Assembly (NCBI RefSeq): GCF_947179115.1
Contig: NZ_CAMXCI010000001.1
Span: forward strand, 558,001-622,000
Length of the DNA stretch: 64,000 bases
Direction: 5' to 3'
Source: Commensalibacter papalotli
GTDB lineage: Bacteria; Pseudomonadota; Alphaproteobacteria; Acetobacterales; Acetobacteraceae
Shown: piece after piece, positions 9,201 to 17,541 of the stretch
Layout: every line of letters starts with the position of its first letter
How positions within the stretch are numbered: position 1 is the stretch's first letter
Notes under the pieces: generated by a model
The model's database searches: none
Told to the model about the DNA's origin: nothing
The model's input: only the letters and a program-made list of their open reading frames with translations
Translations under genes and position numbers: made by a program

Positions 9201-9237
9201 ATATATAGTCTTTTATTTTAAACTAATAAATAAATTA

Positions 9238-9630
9238 TTAGCTTTGAGCTGTATCAGCTGCTTTTTTAAAATCACGGCTACGTTCTTTAATACGTGCAGA
9301 TTTACCGCTACGGCTGCGTAGATAGTATAATTTTGCACGACGAACATCACCATGACGTACTACAGTGATCTCTGCAATTGTTGGTGAGTAAAGAGGAAAT
9401 ACACGTTCCACACCTTCACCATTGGAAATTTTACGCACTGTAAAATTGCTGTTCAAGCCTTTATTTGAACGTGCAATTACTACACCTTCATAAGCCTGAA
9501 TACGCTTACGTTCACCTTCAACAACGCGAACATCAACACGAACATTATCCCCTGGGAAGAACTCAGGAACTGGGCGTTCTGCTGTTAAACGAGCGATTTC
9601 CTCTGCCTCGTATTTTTGAATGGTATTCAT
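9238..9630 (-). CDS. rplS: Large ribosomal subunit protein bL19
   Basis: bL19 sits at the interface of the ribosomal subunits. The 130-residue product shows the family core: FFPGDNVRVDVRVVEGERKRIQAYEGVVIAR, then FTVRKISNGEGVERVFPLYSP and RRAKLYYLRSRSGKSARIKE. It is the last gene of the ffh-rpsP-rimM-trmD-rplS series, 72 bases after trmD and followed by a hairpin. The length and motifs are standard for an alphaproteobacterial bL19. Confidence 0.97.
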   Translation of the reverse strand: MNTIQKYEAEEIARLTAERPVPEFFPGDNVRVDVRVVEGERKRIQAYEGVVIARSNKGLNSNFTVRKISNGEGVERVFPLYSPTIAEITVVRHGDVRRAKLYYLRSRSGKSARIKERSRDFKKAADTAQS

Positions 9631-9702
9631 TTAATCCTATTCCTTTTACAATAAGATAAGTTCTTATAATCTTATAAACAATCCAAGTAACAATATCGAA
9701 CG

Positions 9703-10413
9703 TCAGTTATATGCCTGTTTGCTAGTCTGTTGATAAGCTTGCCACAGATCAGGTCTACGCTTTTTGGTTGCCTGTTCTGCCTGTTCTTTGCGCCAAGCAG
9801 CAATGGCACCATGGTTTCCAGAAAGCAATATTTCTGGCACAGAATAATCAGACCAAGTTGCAGGTTTGGTATAATGAGGGTATTCCAATAAGCCATTGGA
9901 AAAACTTTCCTCTATCCCACTTTGATCTGAACCCATCACACCTGGCAATAAACGCACGCACGCATCCATTAAAATTAATGCTGCGGGTTCACCACCTGAC
10001 AAAACATAATCTCCAACAGAAACTTCTTCAATTGTGTGTTTTTGAAAGATCCGTTCATCGATCCCTTCATAACGACCACAAATAAAATAAGCTCCTTGAC
10101 CTGATGCAAAACGCGCCACATCTGCTTGTTGTAACGATCTTCCTCTTGGAGACAAATAGATAATAGGACGATCATCCATAGGCTTAGTCGCCTGAAGTGC
10201 TGCATCTAAAATATCAGCACGGATAACCATTCCTGCTCCACCACCAAAAGGGGTATCATCAACAGCCTTATGTCGCCCTGAACCAAATTCACGAAGTGCA
10301 TGTGTTTTCAATGACCAAATTTGATCTTCTAACGCTCTGCCTGCCAAGGAATAACCAAGAAACCCAGGAAACATTTCAGGAAATAACGTTAAGACATCAA
10401 CTTGCCAAGTCAT
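9703..10413 (-). CDS. trmD: tRNA (guanine-N1)-methyltransferase
   Basis: TrmD makes m1G37 in tRNAs reading codons starting with C or G-rich anticodon neighbours, using S-adenosylmethionine and a SPOUT trefoil-knot fold. The 236-residue protein begins with WQVDVLTLFPEMFPGFLGYSLAGRA and contains DDTPFGGGAGMV, the IYLSPRGR strand, the knot segment FICGRYEGIDER and VGDYVLSGGEPAAL. The start ATG overlaps the rimM stop by four bases, which ties its translation to rimM. The C-terminal tail is basic and Gln-rich. Confidence 0.97.
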   Translation of the reverse strand: MTWQVDVLTLFPEMFPGFLGYSLAGRALEDQIWSLKTHALREFGSGRHKAVDDTPFGGGAGMVIRADILDAALQATKPMDDRPIIYLSPRGRSLQQADVARFASGQGAYFICGRYEGIDERIFQKHTIEEVSVGDYVLSGGEPAALILMDACVRLLPGVMGSDQSGIEESFSNGLLEYPHYTKPATWSDYSVPEILLSGNHGAIAAWRKEQAEQATKKRRPDLWQAYQQTSKQAYN

Positions 10414-10955
10414 GATTGATCCTCTACATCAGATGGACGAACTTCCACCTCATTTGGAGGACAAACCTCTAACCAACCAGACTTGATATCAATGTGAGGA
10501 AAGCAAAGCTTGGTAAAAGGAATAATGGCATTTTCGCCTTCACCCCGTTTAATTTCCAAACTGACCCCAGCACCATAATCATGCACCAGATAAACCGTTC
10601 CAAAGAGTTCCTCAGTTTGATCGTCATGCTTTATTTTTGCTTGCAAACCGACCAAATCACTATAATAGAACTCATCTTCATCTGGCTCAGGCAATAAGCT
10701 TTTAGGAACAAACAATTTACGATTAGTCAATTTCTCTACGGCTGTTCGATTATCCATCCGTTTTTTTTGACTATCATAAAGAGCGGCAACCTTTTCGCTT
10801 TGCCAGCATATCGTCCAACGTTCTGAATGATCGTCAACCAGTTCACCATAAGTTTCTAAATCTTTTGGATTTTCAATACAAGAATGCAAGTGAACCAAAC
10901 CACGAACACCGTGGGGTTTTCCTATTGTCCCTATATGAACCAGAGGCGTTTTCAT
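10410..10955 (-). CDS. rimM: Ribosome maturation factor RimM
   Basis: RimM binds uS19 and helps mature the 30S 3' domain. The 181-residue product has the N-terminal barrel with IGTIGKPHGVRGLVHLHS, a middle FYYSDLVGLQA segment marking the PRC-barrel domain, and GEGENAIIPFTK followed by the VCPPNE-type ending. It overlaps trmD by four bases and lies 36 bases after rpsP. The sequence is somewhat divergent (many His and Asp in the linker), but the order alone would identify it. Confidence 0.95.
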   Translation of the reverse strand: MKTPLVHIGTIGKPHGVRGLVHLHSCIENPKDLETYGELVDDHSERWTICWQSEKVAALYDSQKKRMDNRTAVEKLTNRKLFVPKSLLPEPDEDEFYYSDLVGLQAKIKHDDQTEELFGTVYLVHDYGAGVSLEIKRGEGENAIIPFTKLCFPHIDIKSGWLEVCPPNEVEVRPSDVEDQS

Positions 10956-10991
10956 AAAGATTGTTACTCTCTTGTGATAACTAATTAACGA

Positions 10992-11345
10992 CTAAGCAGC
11001 AGCTTCTTCGCTCTTTTTAGCAGCCGCCGCAGCACGATCTTGTGCTTTTTTCTTTGGAGCTGATTTTTGTGGTTGTTCACGATATTCAAATTTAGGAGCA
11101 AGACCTGCATTTCCTAAAAAGCGAGCAACGCGGTCTGTTGCCTGTGCACCTTGTGATAACCAATGTTTAATACGTTCGTCAACCAAACGAATTCTTTCAG
11201 CATGATCTGCTGGTAACATTGGGTTATAAGACCCAACTTTTTCAATAAAACGACCATCGCGTGGTGAACGACTATCAGCAATAACAATGTGATAATAAGG
11301 GCGTTTCTTTGACCCTGCACGGGCTAAACGAATTTTAAGGCTCAT
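10992..11345 (-). CDS. rpsP: Small ribosomal subunit protein bS16
   Basis: bS16 is an early-assembly 30S protein. The 117-residue product starts MSLKIRLARAGSKKRPYYHIVIADSRSPRDGRFIE and continues KVGSYNPMLP, both diagnostic. The C-terminal 30 residues form the Ala/Lys-rich extension common in alphaproteobacteria. It lies 42 bases after ffh and 36 before rimM, in the usual order. Confidence 0.97.
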   Translation of the reverse strand: MSLKIRLARAGSKKRPYYHIVIADSRSPRDGRFIEKVGSYNPMLPADHAERIRLVDERIKHWLSQGAQATDRVARFLGNAGLAPKFEYREQPQKSAPKKKAQDRAAAAAKKSEEAAA

Positions 11346-11387
11346 TGACTGTTTCTCTCCAGATATCTAGCCACAATTGAAAAAGAA

Positions 11388-12776
11388 TTAACGCATCATC
11401 CCACCACCTGGTGGTGGCGTCATTCCTTTTGGTAAAAGAGCGGATAATCCCTGGCGCATTAAACCTTTAACGCCCAGTTTATTAAACCGCTTCATCATAG
11501 AAGCCATCTGATCATATTGTTTTAATAGACGGTTAACTTCTTGAACTGTTGAACCCGAACCTGAGGCAATACGCTTTTTACGAGAGGCCTTGATAATAGC
11601 AGGCTGTTTGCGTTCTGCCTTAGTCATTGACGAAATGATCGCCTGATGACGTTTCAGGATAGAGGTATCTAACTCTTTATCTCCGAGTTTCTCTTTCATT
11701 TTGCCCATACCAGGCATCATATCCATGATATTTGAAATAGAACCCATTTTATTAATTTGACCAATTTGAGCTGCGTAATCATTCAGATCAAACTTGCCTT
11801 TAAGCATCTTTTTCGCAAGACGCTCACTTTCTTCTTGATCAATGGTTTCGCTGGCTTTTTCAACCAAACCTGCGATATCCCCAAGACCAAGGATACGACT
11901 GGCAACACGCTCAGGATAAAATTCCTGTAACGCATCGACTTTTTCACCCATACCAACCAGCTTAATCGGTGCACCTGTAATCGCACGCATTGATAAAGCC
12001 GCACCACCACGTGCATCACCGTCCATACGGGTCATGACAACGCCAGTAATACCGACTTTTTCATTAAAACTTTTGGCAGTATGAACCGCATCTTGCCCTG
12101 TCATTGCATCGACAACTAACAAGGTTTCAGCTGGTTTTGCTACGTCACGAATATTTTGGACTTCTTCCATCAATGCTTCATCGATAGATAGACGACCCGC
12201 AGTATCCAAAATAACTACATCATACCCTTCTAAACGCGCAACTTCCATCGCACGTTTAGCAATTTGAACAGGTATTTGCCCTTCAATCACAGGTAAAGAT
12301 GTTACTTTAACTTGATTAGCCAATTGCTCTAACTGTAACTGAGCAGCAGGACGGTATGTATCCAAACTGGCTAATAAAACTTTTTTACGTTCACGACGAT
12401 TTAAATAATACGCAATTTTTGCAGAGGTCGTGGTTTTACCAGACCCTTGTAACCCCACCATCAGGTAAGGAATAGGAGGAACGGCATTTAAATTTAACGG
12501 AACAGCCCCCGCCCCACCAAGGGCTTCGATCAAAGCGTCATTAACGATCTTTGCAATGGCTTGACCTGGGGAAATATTATGTAAGACTTCTTGTCCAACA
12601 GATTTTTCCTGAACTTTTTTAACAAAGTCTTTAACCACTGGTAAAGCAACGTCAGCATCCAACATCGCCAAACGGATCTCCCGCATGGCTTCATTGACAT
12701 CTTCTACAGACAGAGCACCGCGTTTTGACAACCCATCAAATACGCCAGAAAGCTTTCCAGATAAACGATCAAACAC
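11388..12776 (-). CDS. ffh: Signal recognition particle protein Ffh
   Basis: Ffh is the GTPase of the signal recognition particle; with 4.5S RNA it delivers nascent membrane proteins to FtsY. The 462-residue protein has the N domain, then the G domain with the P-loop GLQGSGKTTTSAK, the DTYRPAAQLQLEQLA box, VILDTAGRLSID, and the TRMDGDARGGAALS motif. The Met-rich M domain follows (IMDMMPGMGKMKEKL through MMKRFNKLGVKG). It leads the minus-strand ribosomal/tRNA-modification operon. Its promoter should lie in the 296-base divergent gap shared with the MFS gene. Confidence 0.97.
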   Translation of the reverse strand: MFDRLSGKLSGVFDGLSKRGALSVEDVNEAMREIRLAMLDADVALPVVKDFVKKVQEKSVGQEVLHNISPGQAIAKIVNDALIEALGGAGAVPLNLNAVPPIPYLMVGLQGSGKTTTSAKIAYYLNRRERKKVLLASLDTYRPAAQLQLEQLANQVKVTSLPVIEGQIPVQIAKRAMEVARLEGYDVVILDTAGRLSIDEALMEEVQNIRDVAKPAETLLVVDAMTGQDAVHTAKSFNEKVGITGVVMTRMDGDARGGAALSMRAITGAPIKLVGMGEKVDALQEFYPERVASRILGLGDIAGLVEKASETIDQEESERLAKKMLKGKFDLNDYAAQIGQINKMGSISNIMDMMPGMGKMKEKLGDKELDTSILKRHQAIISSMTKAERKQPAIIKASRKKRIASGSGSTVQEVNRLLKQYDQMASMMKRFNKLGVKGLMRQGLSALLPKGMTPPPGGGMMR

Positions 12777-12999
12777 GTTAAATCATCCTACAGTTTTAAG
12801 CAATAAATAACGCGTCACTGCACGAGTCTTCGCGAGGTGACGTTTCTTATCTTTAATAAAAGATAACTCAATTTATATGCAATGGTCAAGTATAAATTGA
12901 TAAGCACTGCTCAAAAAAATTCAAATATGATGAATAAATTATATTTAAGCTCTAAATACCAAATAAACACTTTCCAACTAATTTACAAAATAAAACATA

Positions 13000-13030
13000 T
13001 TGACTGAGAGTAAACTCTAAAGCTTATACC
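13000..13030 (+). promoter_or_regulatory. MerR/NmlR-type promoter-operator for the MFS gene
   Basis: A -35 box TTGACT (13000-13005) and a -10 box TATACC (13025-13030) are separated by 19 bases, longer than the usual 17. The spacer holds the palindrome AGAGTaaACTCT (13008-13019). This is the architecture of promoters activated by MerR-family proteins, and the half-site AGAGT is close to what I recall for the NmlR/AdhR subgroup. The MerR gene two genes downstream is the natural regulator. The -35/-10 assignment is by eye. Confidence 0.6.
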
Positions 13031-13065
13031 TAAATTTAATCTAAGATTATATCTTAATTTAGGTA
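13027..13065. repeat. Inverted repeat in MFS leader
   Basis: TACCTAAATT (13027-13036) and its exact complement AATTTAGGTA (13056-13065) flank 19 bases that hold a second small repeat (TAAGAT/ATCTTA). It lies between the -10 box and the ATG at 13073, so it would form a hairpin in the leader close to the ribosome site, or serve as an additional operator. Confidence 0.45.
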
Positions 13066-13072
13066 GGTTTAC

Positions 13073-14266
13073 ATGAATTCTATTTCTATTAATTATCCAA
13101 AAATACCCCATTGGAATGCTGTTTTTTCTTTATTTATGGGTGTAACCAGCCTTATTTCGGCAGAGTTTATCCCGATTAGTTTACTTACCAATATTGCCAA
13201 TGAACTTCATATTACCGAAGGGCAAGCAGGGCAATCTGTCACTGCTGTAGGGGTACTTGCAGTTATAACCAGTTTATTAATTGCACCTTTAACAACAAAA
13301 ATAAATCCTCGCCATATTTTACTGACCTTTTCTGCTACACTTATTATATCGAACTTACTTGTCGCTCTTTCGCCAAATTTTACTATTTTGTTAATTGGAC
13401 GTTCCCTCTTGGGTATATGTGTAGGTGGATTTTGGTCATTAATTTCAGCAGTAACATTACAACTTGTTCCTCAACAAAATGTTCCTCGTGCTTTAAGCGT
13501 CATCTATGCTGGCGTATCTGTTGCTACAATTATTGCTTTGCCTTTTGCAAGTTATCTTGGAGATCTGCTAGGCTGGAGAACCATCTTTTATTTGTCTGCC
13601 TTATTAGGTGTATTAACACTTGTCTGGCAGTATATTACCCTGCCCACTTTATCCACAAATAACAAAAGCAATTTTAAAGAAATGGTCAACTTATTGAATC
13701 AATCATGGGTCATTACTGGATTAATTGCTATTATTTGCAGTTATGCTGGATATCATATTTTCTTTACTTATATGAAACCGTTTTTACAATACAACTTAAA
13801 CCTATCCCACGGAGGGTTAACAATAACTTTATTCTGTTTTGGAATAATAAATTGTTTTGGAACTTTGATCGCCAGCTTTTTTATCAATAGATCATTCCAA
13901 ACAACCATGATTTCCATTCATATTATTCTGGGTATTGTAGCTGTTGCATTTTTATTTAATCAACATTCTTTTTTTGAAAATATTATAACTGTTTTACTGT
14001 GGGCCTTTATCTTTGGTATTATTCCCGTAGGATGGTCAACATGGATTGCCCGAACATTACCAAAACAAGCTGAAATGGCAGGTGGGTTCATGGTTGCTTC
14101 TATTCAATTATCCATCACTCTTGCAGCAGCCCTTGGCGGTATGATATTTGATCATTATGGAGTTCCAGCTCTCTTTTTGGCTGCAGCTTGTATTTTTATA
14201 ATGGCTATTACTTTTACTTATTTAAGCTTTTCGCTACTCTATAAAATTACAAAAGAAAAAATATAA
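13073..14266 (+). CDS. MFS (DHA1-type) drug or metabolite efflux transporter
   Basis: A 397-residue inner-membrane protein with about 12 hydrophobic helices. The family is shown by the first helix (FSLFMGVTSLISAEFIPISLL), an NIANELHITEGQAGQSVTAVG segment, the motif near RSLLGICVGGFWSLISAV, and the second-half VGWSTWIARTLP. These resemble the AraJ/NepI/YdhP branch of proton-driven exporters. It is followed after 19 bases by a MerR-type regulator and preceded by a MerR-style operator, so expression is probably induced by the transported or toxic compound. The substrate is unknown. Confidence 0.85.
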   Translation: MNSISINYPKIPHWNAVFSLFMGVTSLISAEFIPISLLTNIANELHITEGQAGQSVTAVGVLAVITSLLIAPLTTKINPRHILLTFSATLIISNLLVALSPNFTILLIGRSLLGICVGGFWSLISAVTLQLVPQQNVPRALSVIYAGVSVATIIALPFASYLGDLLGWRTIFYLSALLGVLTLVWQYITLPTLSTNNKSNFKEMVNLLNQSWVITGLIAIICSYAGYHIFFTYMKPFLQYNLNLSHGGLTITLFCFGIINCFGTLIASFFINRSFQTTMISIHIILGIVAVAFLFNQHSFFENIITVLLWAFIFGIIPVGWSTWIARTLPKQAEMAGGFMVASIQLSITLAAALGGMIFDHYGVPALFLAAACIFIMAITFTYLSFSLLYKITKEKI

Positions 14267-14285
14267 TTTATTCATAGAGGCCATA

Positions 14286-14654
14286 ATGTATACTATTCAT
14301 AATGTTGCTAAGAAAATGAACATGAATCCTCATACTGTGCGTTATTATGCCAAAGAAGGATTATTTCCCTTTGTTCAACGAAATTCTAATGGTATCAGAC
14401 AATTTCAAGAATGTGATCTAGAGTGGTTATCTCTGATCCATTGCTTAAAAAACTCGGGTATGACCCTTAAAGAGATAAAACAATTTATACAATGGATTAA
14501 TGAAGGAGATAGCACTGTTGAACAAAGGTTAAATTTGTTTAAAAAACAACAGCAAAAAGTTGAACATCAATTGCAAGAGCTACAAAAAACCTTAGAAACA
14601 ATTAAATATAAACGCAAATTTTATGAAGATATGAAGAAATCTCTGGATTTATAA
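14286..14654 (+). CDS. MerR-family transcriptional regulator
   Basis: The 122-residue protein has the MerR winged helix at its N-terminus (MYTIHNVAKKMNMNPHTVRYYAKEGLF), the NSNGIRQFQECDLEWL wing, and LKNSGMTLKEIKQFIQW. A long C-terminal dimerisation coiled coil follows (about 75-115). It lacks a metal-binding Cys pair, which argues against a metal sensor and suits the NmlR/AdhR-like subgroup. It is cotranscribed with the MFS gene and probably controls the operator at 13000-13030. Its last six bases overlap the convergent gene at 14649. Confidence 0.88.
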   Translation: MYTIHNVAKKMNMNPHTVRYYAKEGLFPFVQRNSNGIRQFQECDLEWLSLIHCLKNSGMTLKEIKQFIQWINEGDSTVEQRLNLFKKQQQKVEHQLQELQKTLETIKYKRKFYEDMKKSLDL

Positions 14655-15572
14655 TATCCCATTGATAATTATATAACTCTCTCTTATTTTATTTTTCTGT
14701 TCAGGCATTAAAATTTTAATCAAAGAAGATAACAACTCTATTTGATAATAATCAAGTAAATAAGCTTTACTACTCAACTGATTAAAAATCTGTATATATT
14801 GATTTTCCTGCGCCTGATCTGATTTCATTGCAATTAACTTTAATAATTGTAATGTTAATTGATTCATCTCTTGACGTGCAATACAACTTTGCCTCTCCTG
14901 TAGTCTCGTGATATTACGGAAAAGTCCCTCTTGAGAATTTGTTAAAGATGACTTTGCAATTATTTGTTCTAATATTTTAATCTTAGGATTGTTTTTTATA
15001 CAAAATGATGACGGCATCAAAGCAAGTGTTATAAATTCACTATTATAATTTCCACTAATTAAATCATCATAGGATTGCTGCAGACCCGTTTGTTGTCTAA
15101 TAAACTTATTTTTACTCTCTATATAATCTGCGTTCTCAGAAATAAGTATACTCCATTCTTTATTTGATAAGATTTTATGAATAGATTCTACAGTTTTAAT
15201 ATTAATTTCTATACGATTTTGTATCAAAGACAGTAATTGATCGTAGAATGGCTTTAATTTTTGGCTAGTAACATTGTTATCTTGAAATAACACTGAGATT
15301 ATTTGTTGTAATAAGCCATCATACTGCATTTTTACTATACAAGCTTGTGTATATGCCTCTCCTAGTATTTCTCGAATTTTCTTTCGTTGTTCTTGTGTCA
15401 ATTCCTGCGTCAATAATGGTAGTTCAAAAGTCATTGATGCCAAATCAATATTTTGACATGCTTTTGGCATATCTGTGTAAGAACTAGGCTCATCTGCCAA
15501 GGTATTTTTGATACTAAACATCAAGAAAGAAGCTACTAAAAGACTAATTGAAAACTTAGAATAATACTTCAT
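14649..15572 (-). CDS. Secreted protein with Spy/CpxP-like helices
   Basis: Unrecognised as a named family member. From the internal Met at 15572 the product is 307 residues and opens with a signal peptide (KFSISLLVASFLMFSI, cleavage near NTLADEP). The upstream ATG at 15605 would add 11 residues before a weaker signal. The mature part is helical and repeats an LT.EQ.KKI-type motif: LTQEQRKKIREILGEAY near residue 60 and LMPEQKNKIRES near the C-terminus. This motif marks Spy/CpxP-like periplasmic chaperones. Next to it, on the same strand, is a shorter Spy-like gene separated by a terminator. A periplasmic folding or stress role is an inference. Confidence 0.5.
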   Translation of the reverse strand: MKYYSKFSISLLVASFLMFSIKNTLADEPSSYTDMPKACQNIDLASMTFELPLLTQELTQEQRKKIREILGEAYTQACIVKMQYDGLLQQIISVLFQDNNVTSQKLKPFYDQLLSLIQNRIEINIKTVESIHKILSNKEWSILISENADYIESKNKFIRQQTGLQQSYDDLISGNYNSEFITLALMPSSFCIKNNPKIKILEQIIAKSSLTNSQEGLFRNITRLQERQSCIARQEMNQLTLQLLKLIAMKSDQAQENQYIQIFNQLSSKAYLLDYYQIELLSSLIKILMPEQKNKIRESYIIINGIL

Positions 15573-15623
15573 TTGGGATACACTTTTAACAATAAACATA
15601 TTCAAATGATTATACTATCAAAC

Positions 15624-15663
15624 AAAAAAGCCTGTCACTCCATAAAGAGTAACAGGCCTTATT
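15624..15663 (-). terminator. Terminator of the Spy-like gene
   Basis: Hairpin pairing AGGCCTGTTACTC with GAGTGACAGGCTT (one mismatch/bulge) followed on the minus strand by a T-run (15624-15629 on the opposite strand). It is 23 bases past the stop of the gene at 15686. Confidence 0.75.
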
Positions 15664-15685
15664 AACATCTCGAATCAATCAAAGA

Positions 15686-16243
15686 TTATGGTAATGGAGG
15701 AGGTGCTGGTGCATCTTCTGGAGCAGGTGCATCCATATCACGCAACTCTTTCATTTGTTCTTTAATCGATTTAATTTTACTATATCGTAATTTTGCTTTG
15801 GCAAGCTGTTCTGGAGTTAACACATCACGTAAAGCAAGGATTGTTTTAACATGTGCAGCCTTAACTGTTTTTTCCAAAGCTGCTTGTTTGTCTAAAATAG
15901 GTTGTAAGCTTTCAGCTGTTACCTTGCCAGAAGATAACAAAGCTGTTGCCATCTGATCATGAATTGTCTTCATACTATCGCGATTTTTGTCTTCTTCTTT
16001 ACGAGCGTCAGCCATAATATCGCTCATTTTTTGCTTTTGTTCTTTGGTTAACTTAATACCTTGGAAAATCATCCCCATTGGACCTGCCCCTGGGCCAAAC
16101 ATTCTTGGATGATGTGGTGGAGGTGGAGGCATGTCTTCACCTGGAGGAGGAGGAGGAGCAGGATGTGCAAAAGCTGCCCCAGCAGCACCAAAGCTTAATC
16201 CACTTGCAACCACTAAAGAAGTCAGCATTTTTTTGTTAAACAT
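15686..16243 (-). CDS. Spy/CpxP-family periplasmic protein with proline-rich termini
   Basis: The start is placed at the ATG at 16243, preceded by AGGGAT, which gives MFNKKMLTSLVVASGLSFGAAGAAFA, a clean signal peptide; the longer frame from 16270 would bury it. The mature protein of about 160 residues begins with a His/Pro-rich segment (PPPPPGEDMPPPPPHHP), has the core LTKEQKQKMSDIMADARKEEDKNRDS and LTPEQLAKAKLRYSKIK motifs of Spy/CpxP, and ends in a Pro/Ala tail. Spy-type proteins act as ATP-independent periplasmic chaperones and in metal or envelope stress. The His-rich leader could bind metal, which is speculation. Confidence 0.75.
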   Translation of the reverse strand: MFNKKMLTSLVVASGLSFGAAGAAFAHPAPPPPPGEDMPPPPPHHPRMFGPGAGPMGMIFQGIKLTKEQKQKMSDIMADARKEEDKNRDSMKTIHDQMATALLSSGKVTAESLQPILDKQAALEKTVKAAHVKTILALRDVLTPEQLAKAKLRYSKIKSIKEQMKELRDMDAPAPEDAPAPPPLP

Positions 16244-16599
16244 TATTATAATCCCTATTTCCATTGACACAATTTAAAATTATTTCAAAACTATCCTTGT
16301 GCTCTAATAATGAGTTTTGACAATCTTTTAGGCAAAAATATGACAAATTCTGTATTTTTTCATGATCGCAATAACAAATATTTTAATAGGAGAAGATAAT
16401 TTATTTCTTTAAAGTCTAATCCTATATATAAACTACACCTTTTTAGGTTATTATCTAGCTTTATCTCAGGTTTTATAATTATTCTTTAAATAACAATCCA
16501 AAAAAACTTAGAGGACACAATCTTAACTAAAGGGAACAGTATTTGTAATTCAGACTTACCAACTCGCAATATCAATTAATCAAAAAATAATATATCTTT
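16244..16599. other. Intergenic region, no gene seen
   Basis: About 355 AT-rich bases upstream of the Spy-like gene. It must contain that gene's promoter. I see no supported ORF, RNA fold or repeat. Confidence 0.45.
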
Positions 16600-17163
16600 T
16601 TACATATAAGATTTTTTAATATTGAGAGCTTTATATAAGGTTGTTGTACAAACTTTAATACGTGCAGCAGCTTCTCTAACGTTTAACCCATTTTGTAAAT
16701 GTTCTTTTGCTTTTTTAAGCTTATCATCTGTCATTGCAATTGGTCTTCCACCTATTCTACCTTGGTCTCTGGCAGCTTTTAATCCAGCTTTGGTTCGCTC
16801 TTTGATTAAATCTCGTTCGAATTGTGCCAACGCTCCAAACAAATGAAAGACAAGCTTCCCACCAGGTGTTGTTGTATCAATATTCTCCGTTAAGGATTTA
16901 AAACCAACCTTACGAGCTTCTAGATCATTTACAATTTCTATTAGATGTTTTATTGATCGCCCAAGACGATCTAATTTCCATACAACTAATACATCACCCT
17001 CTCTTAAATAGGAAAGGGCTTTTAATAATTCTGGTCTATCTGTCTTAGCTCCAGAGGCTTTATCTTCATAAATGCTATCACAACCAAATTGTTTTAACGC
17101 TTTTGTTTGTAAAGCTGTATCTTGTTCAGTTGTTGATACTCTAGCATATCCAATATTAACCAT
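16600..17163 (-). CDS. Serine recombinase of the resolvase/invertase family
   Basis: The 187-residue protein is full length for a Pin/Tn3-type recombinase. The catalytic Ser10 is in GYARVSTTEQD; further signatures are the DKASGAKTDRPEL and WKLDRLGRSIKHLI motifs, the dimer helix GALAQFERDLIKERTKAGL, and a C-terminal helix-turn-helix (GLNVREAAARIKVCTTTLYKALN). It stands alone, 380 bases from der, with no transposase, invertible tail gene or plasmid gene nearby. A candidate crossover-type site lies upstream at 17193-17228. It may be the remains of a transposon or an orphan recombinase. Confidence 0.92.
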   Translation of the reverse strand: MVNIGYARVSTTEQDTALQTKALKQFGCDSIYEDKASGAKTDRPELLKALSYLREGDVLVVWKLDRLGRSIKHLIEIVNDLEARKVGFKSLTENIDTTTPGGKLVFHLFGALAQFERDLIKERTKAGLKAARDQGRIGGRPIAMTDDKLKKAKEHLQNGLNVREAAARIKVCTTTLYKALNIKKSYM

Positions 17164-17192
17164 AATTGACCTATATATTCATAAACTCACCT

Positions 17193-17228
17193 ATTGCCGA
17201 TAATGTTTATAAACTTATTAAATGTCAA
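17193..17228. other. Possible recombinase binding site
   Basis: An imperfect palindrome centred on GTTTATAAAC with outer half-sites resembling TGCCGATAA and TTAAATGTCA, about 30 bases before the recombinase start. Tn3-type res subsites have this form, and autoregulatory placement upstream of the gene is usual. The symmetry is weak. Confidence 0.25.
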
Positions 17229-17494
17229 TATTTACAAAAAATTATTATTATTTAATAAAATTCTTTAAATATATGAAAAAAACAACATTATATTATCAGA
17301 TAACTTTTTATTATTGACTTTTTAGTAATAGATATTTGATTAAATTTTTTTAATATTTATTTATATAATTTATTGGCTTTTCAACCCTCGTCGACTATTA
17401 CTTTTAATTGTAATGATCCTGAGTATTTATATACTTCCTCATGAAATGAAATAATATAAACAAATAAATTCAACATAACTGTTATTTATATACT

Positions 17495-17531
17495 ATAAAA
17501 AAAGAGCTGAACTTTTAACAATTCAGCTCTT
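17495..17531 (-). terminator. Terminator of the der operon
   Basis: A perfect 10-bp stem (17502-17511 AAGAGCTGAA with 17522-17531) with a 10-base loop, followed on the minus strand by seven T. It lies directly after der. The rest of the gap from 17229 to 17494 is AT-rich with no gene seen. Confidence 0.88.
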
Positions 17532-17541
17532 AATAACATCC

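Noticed and set aside
16000..16240. Pro-codon repeats in the Spy-like gene as a tandem repeat
   Set aside because: They are a short Pro-rich protein stretch, not a DNA repeat array of note.
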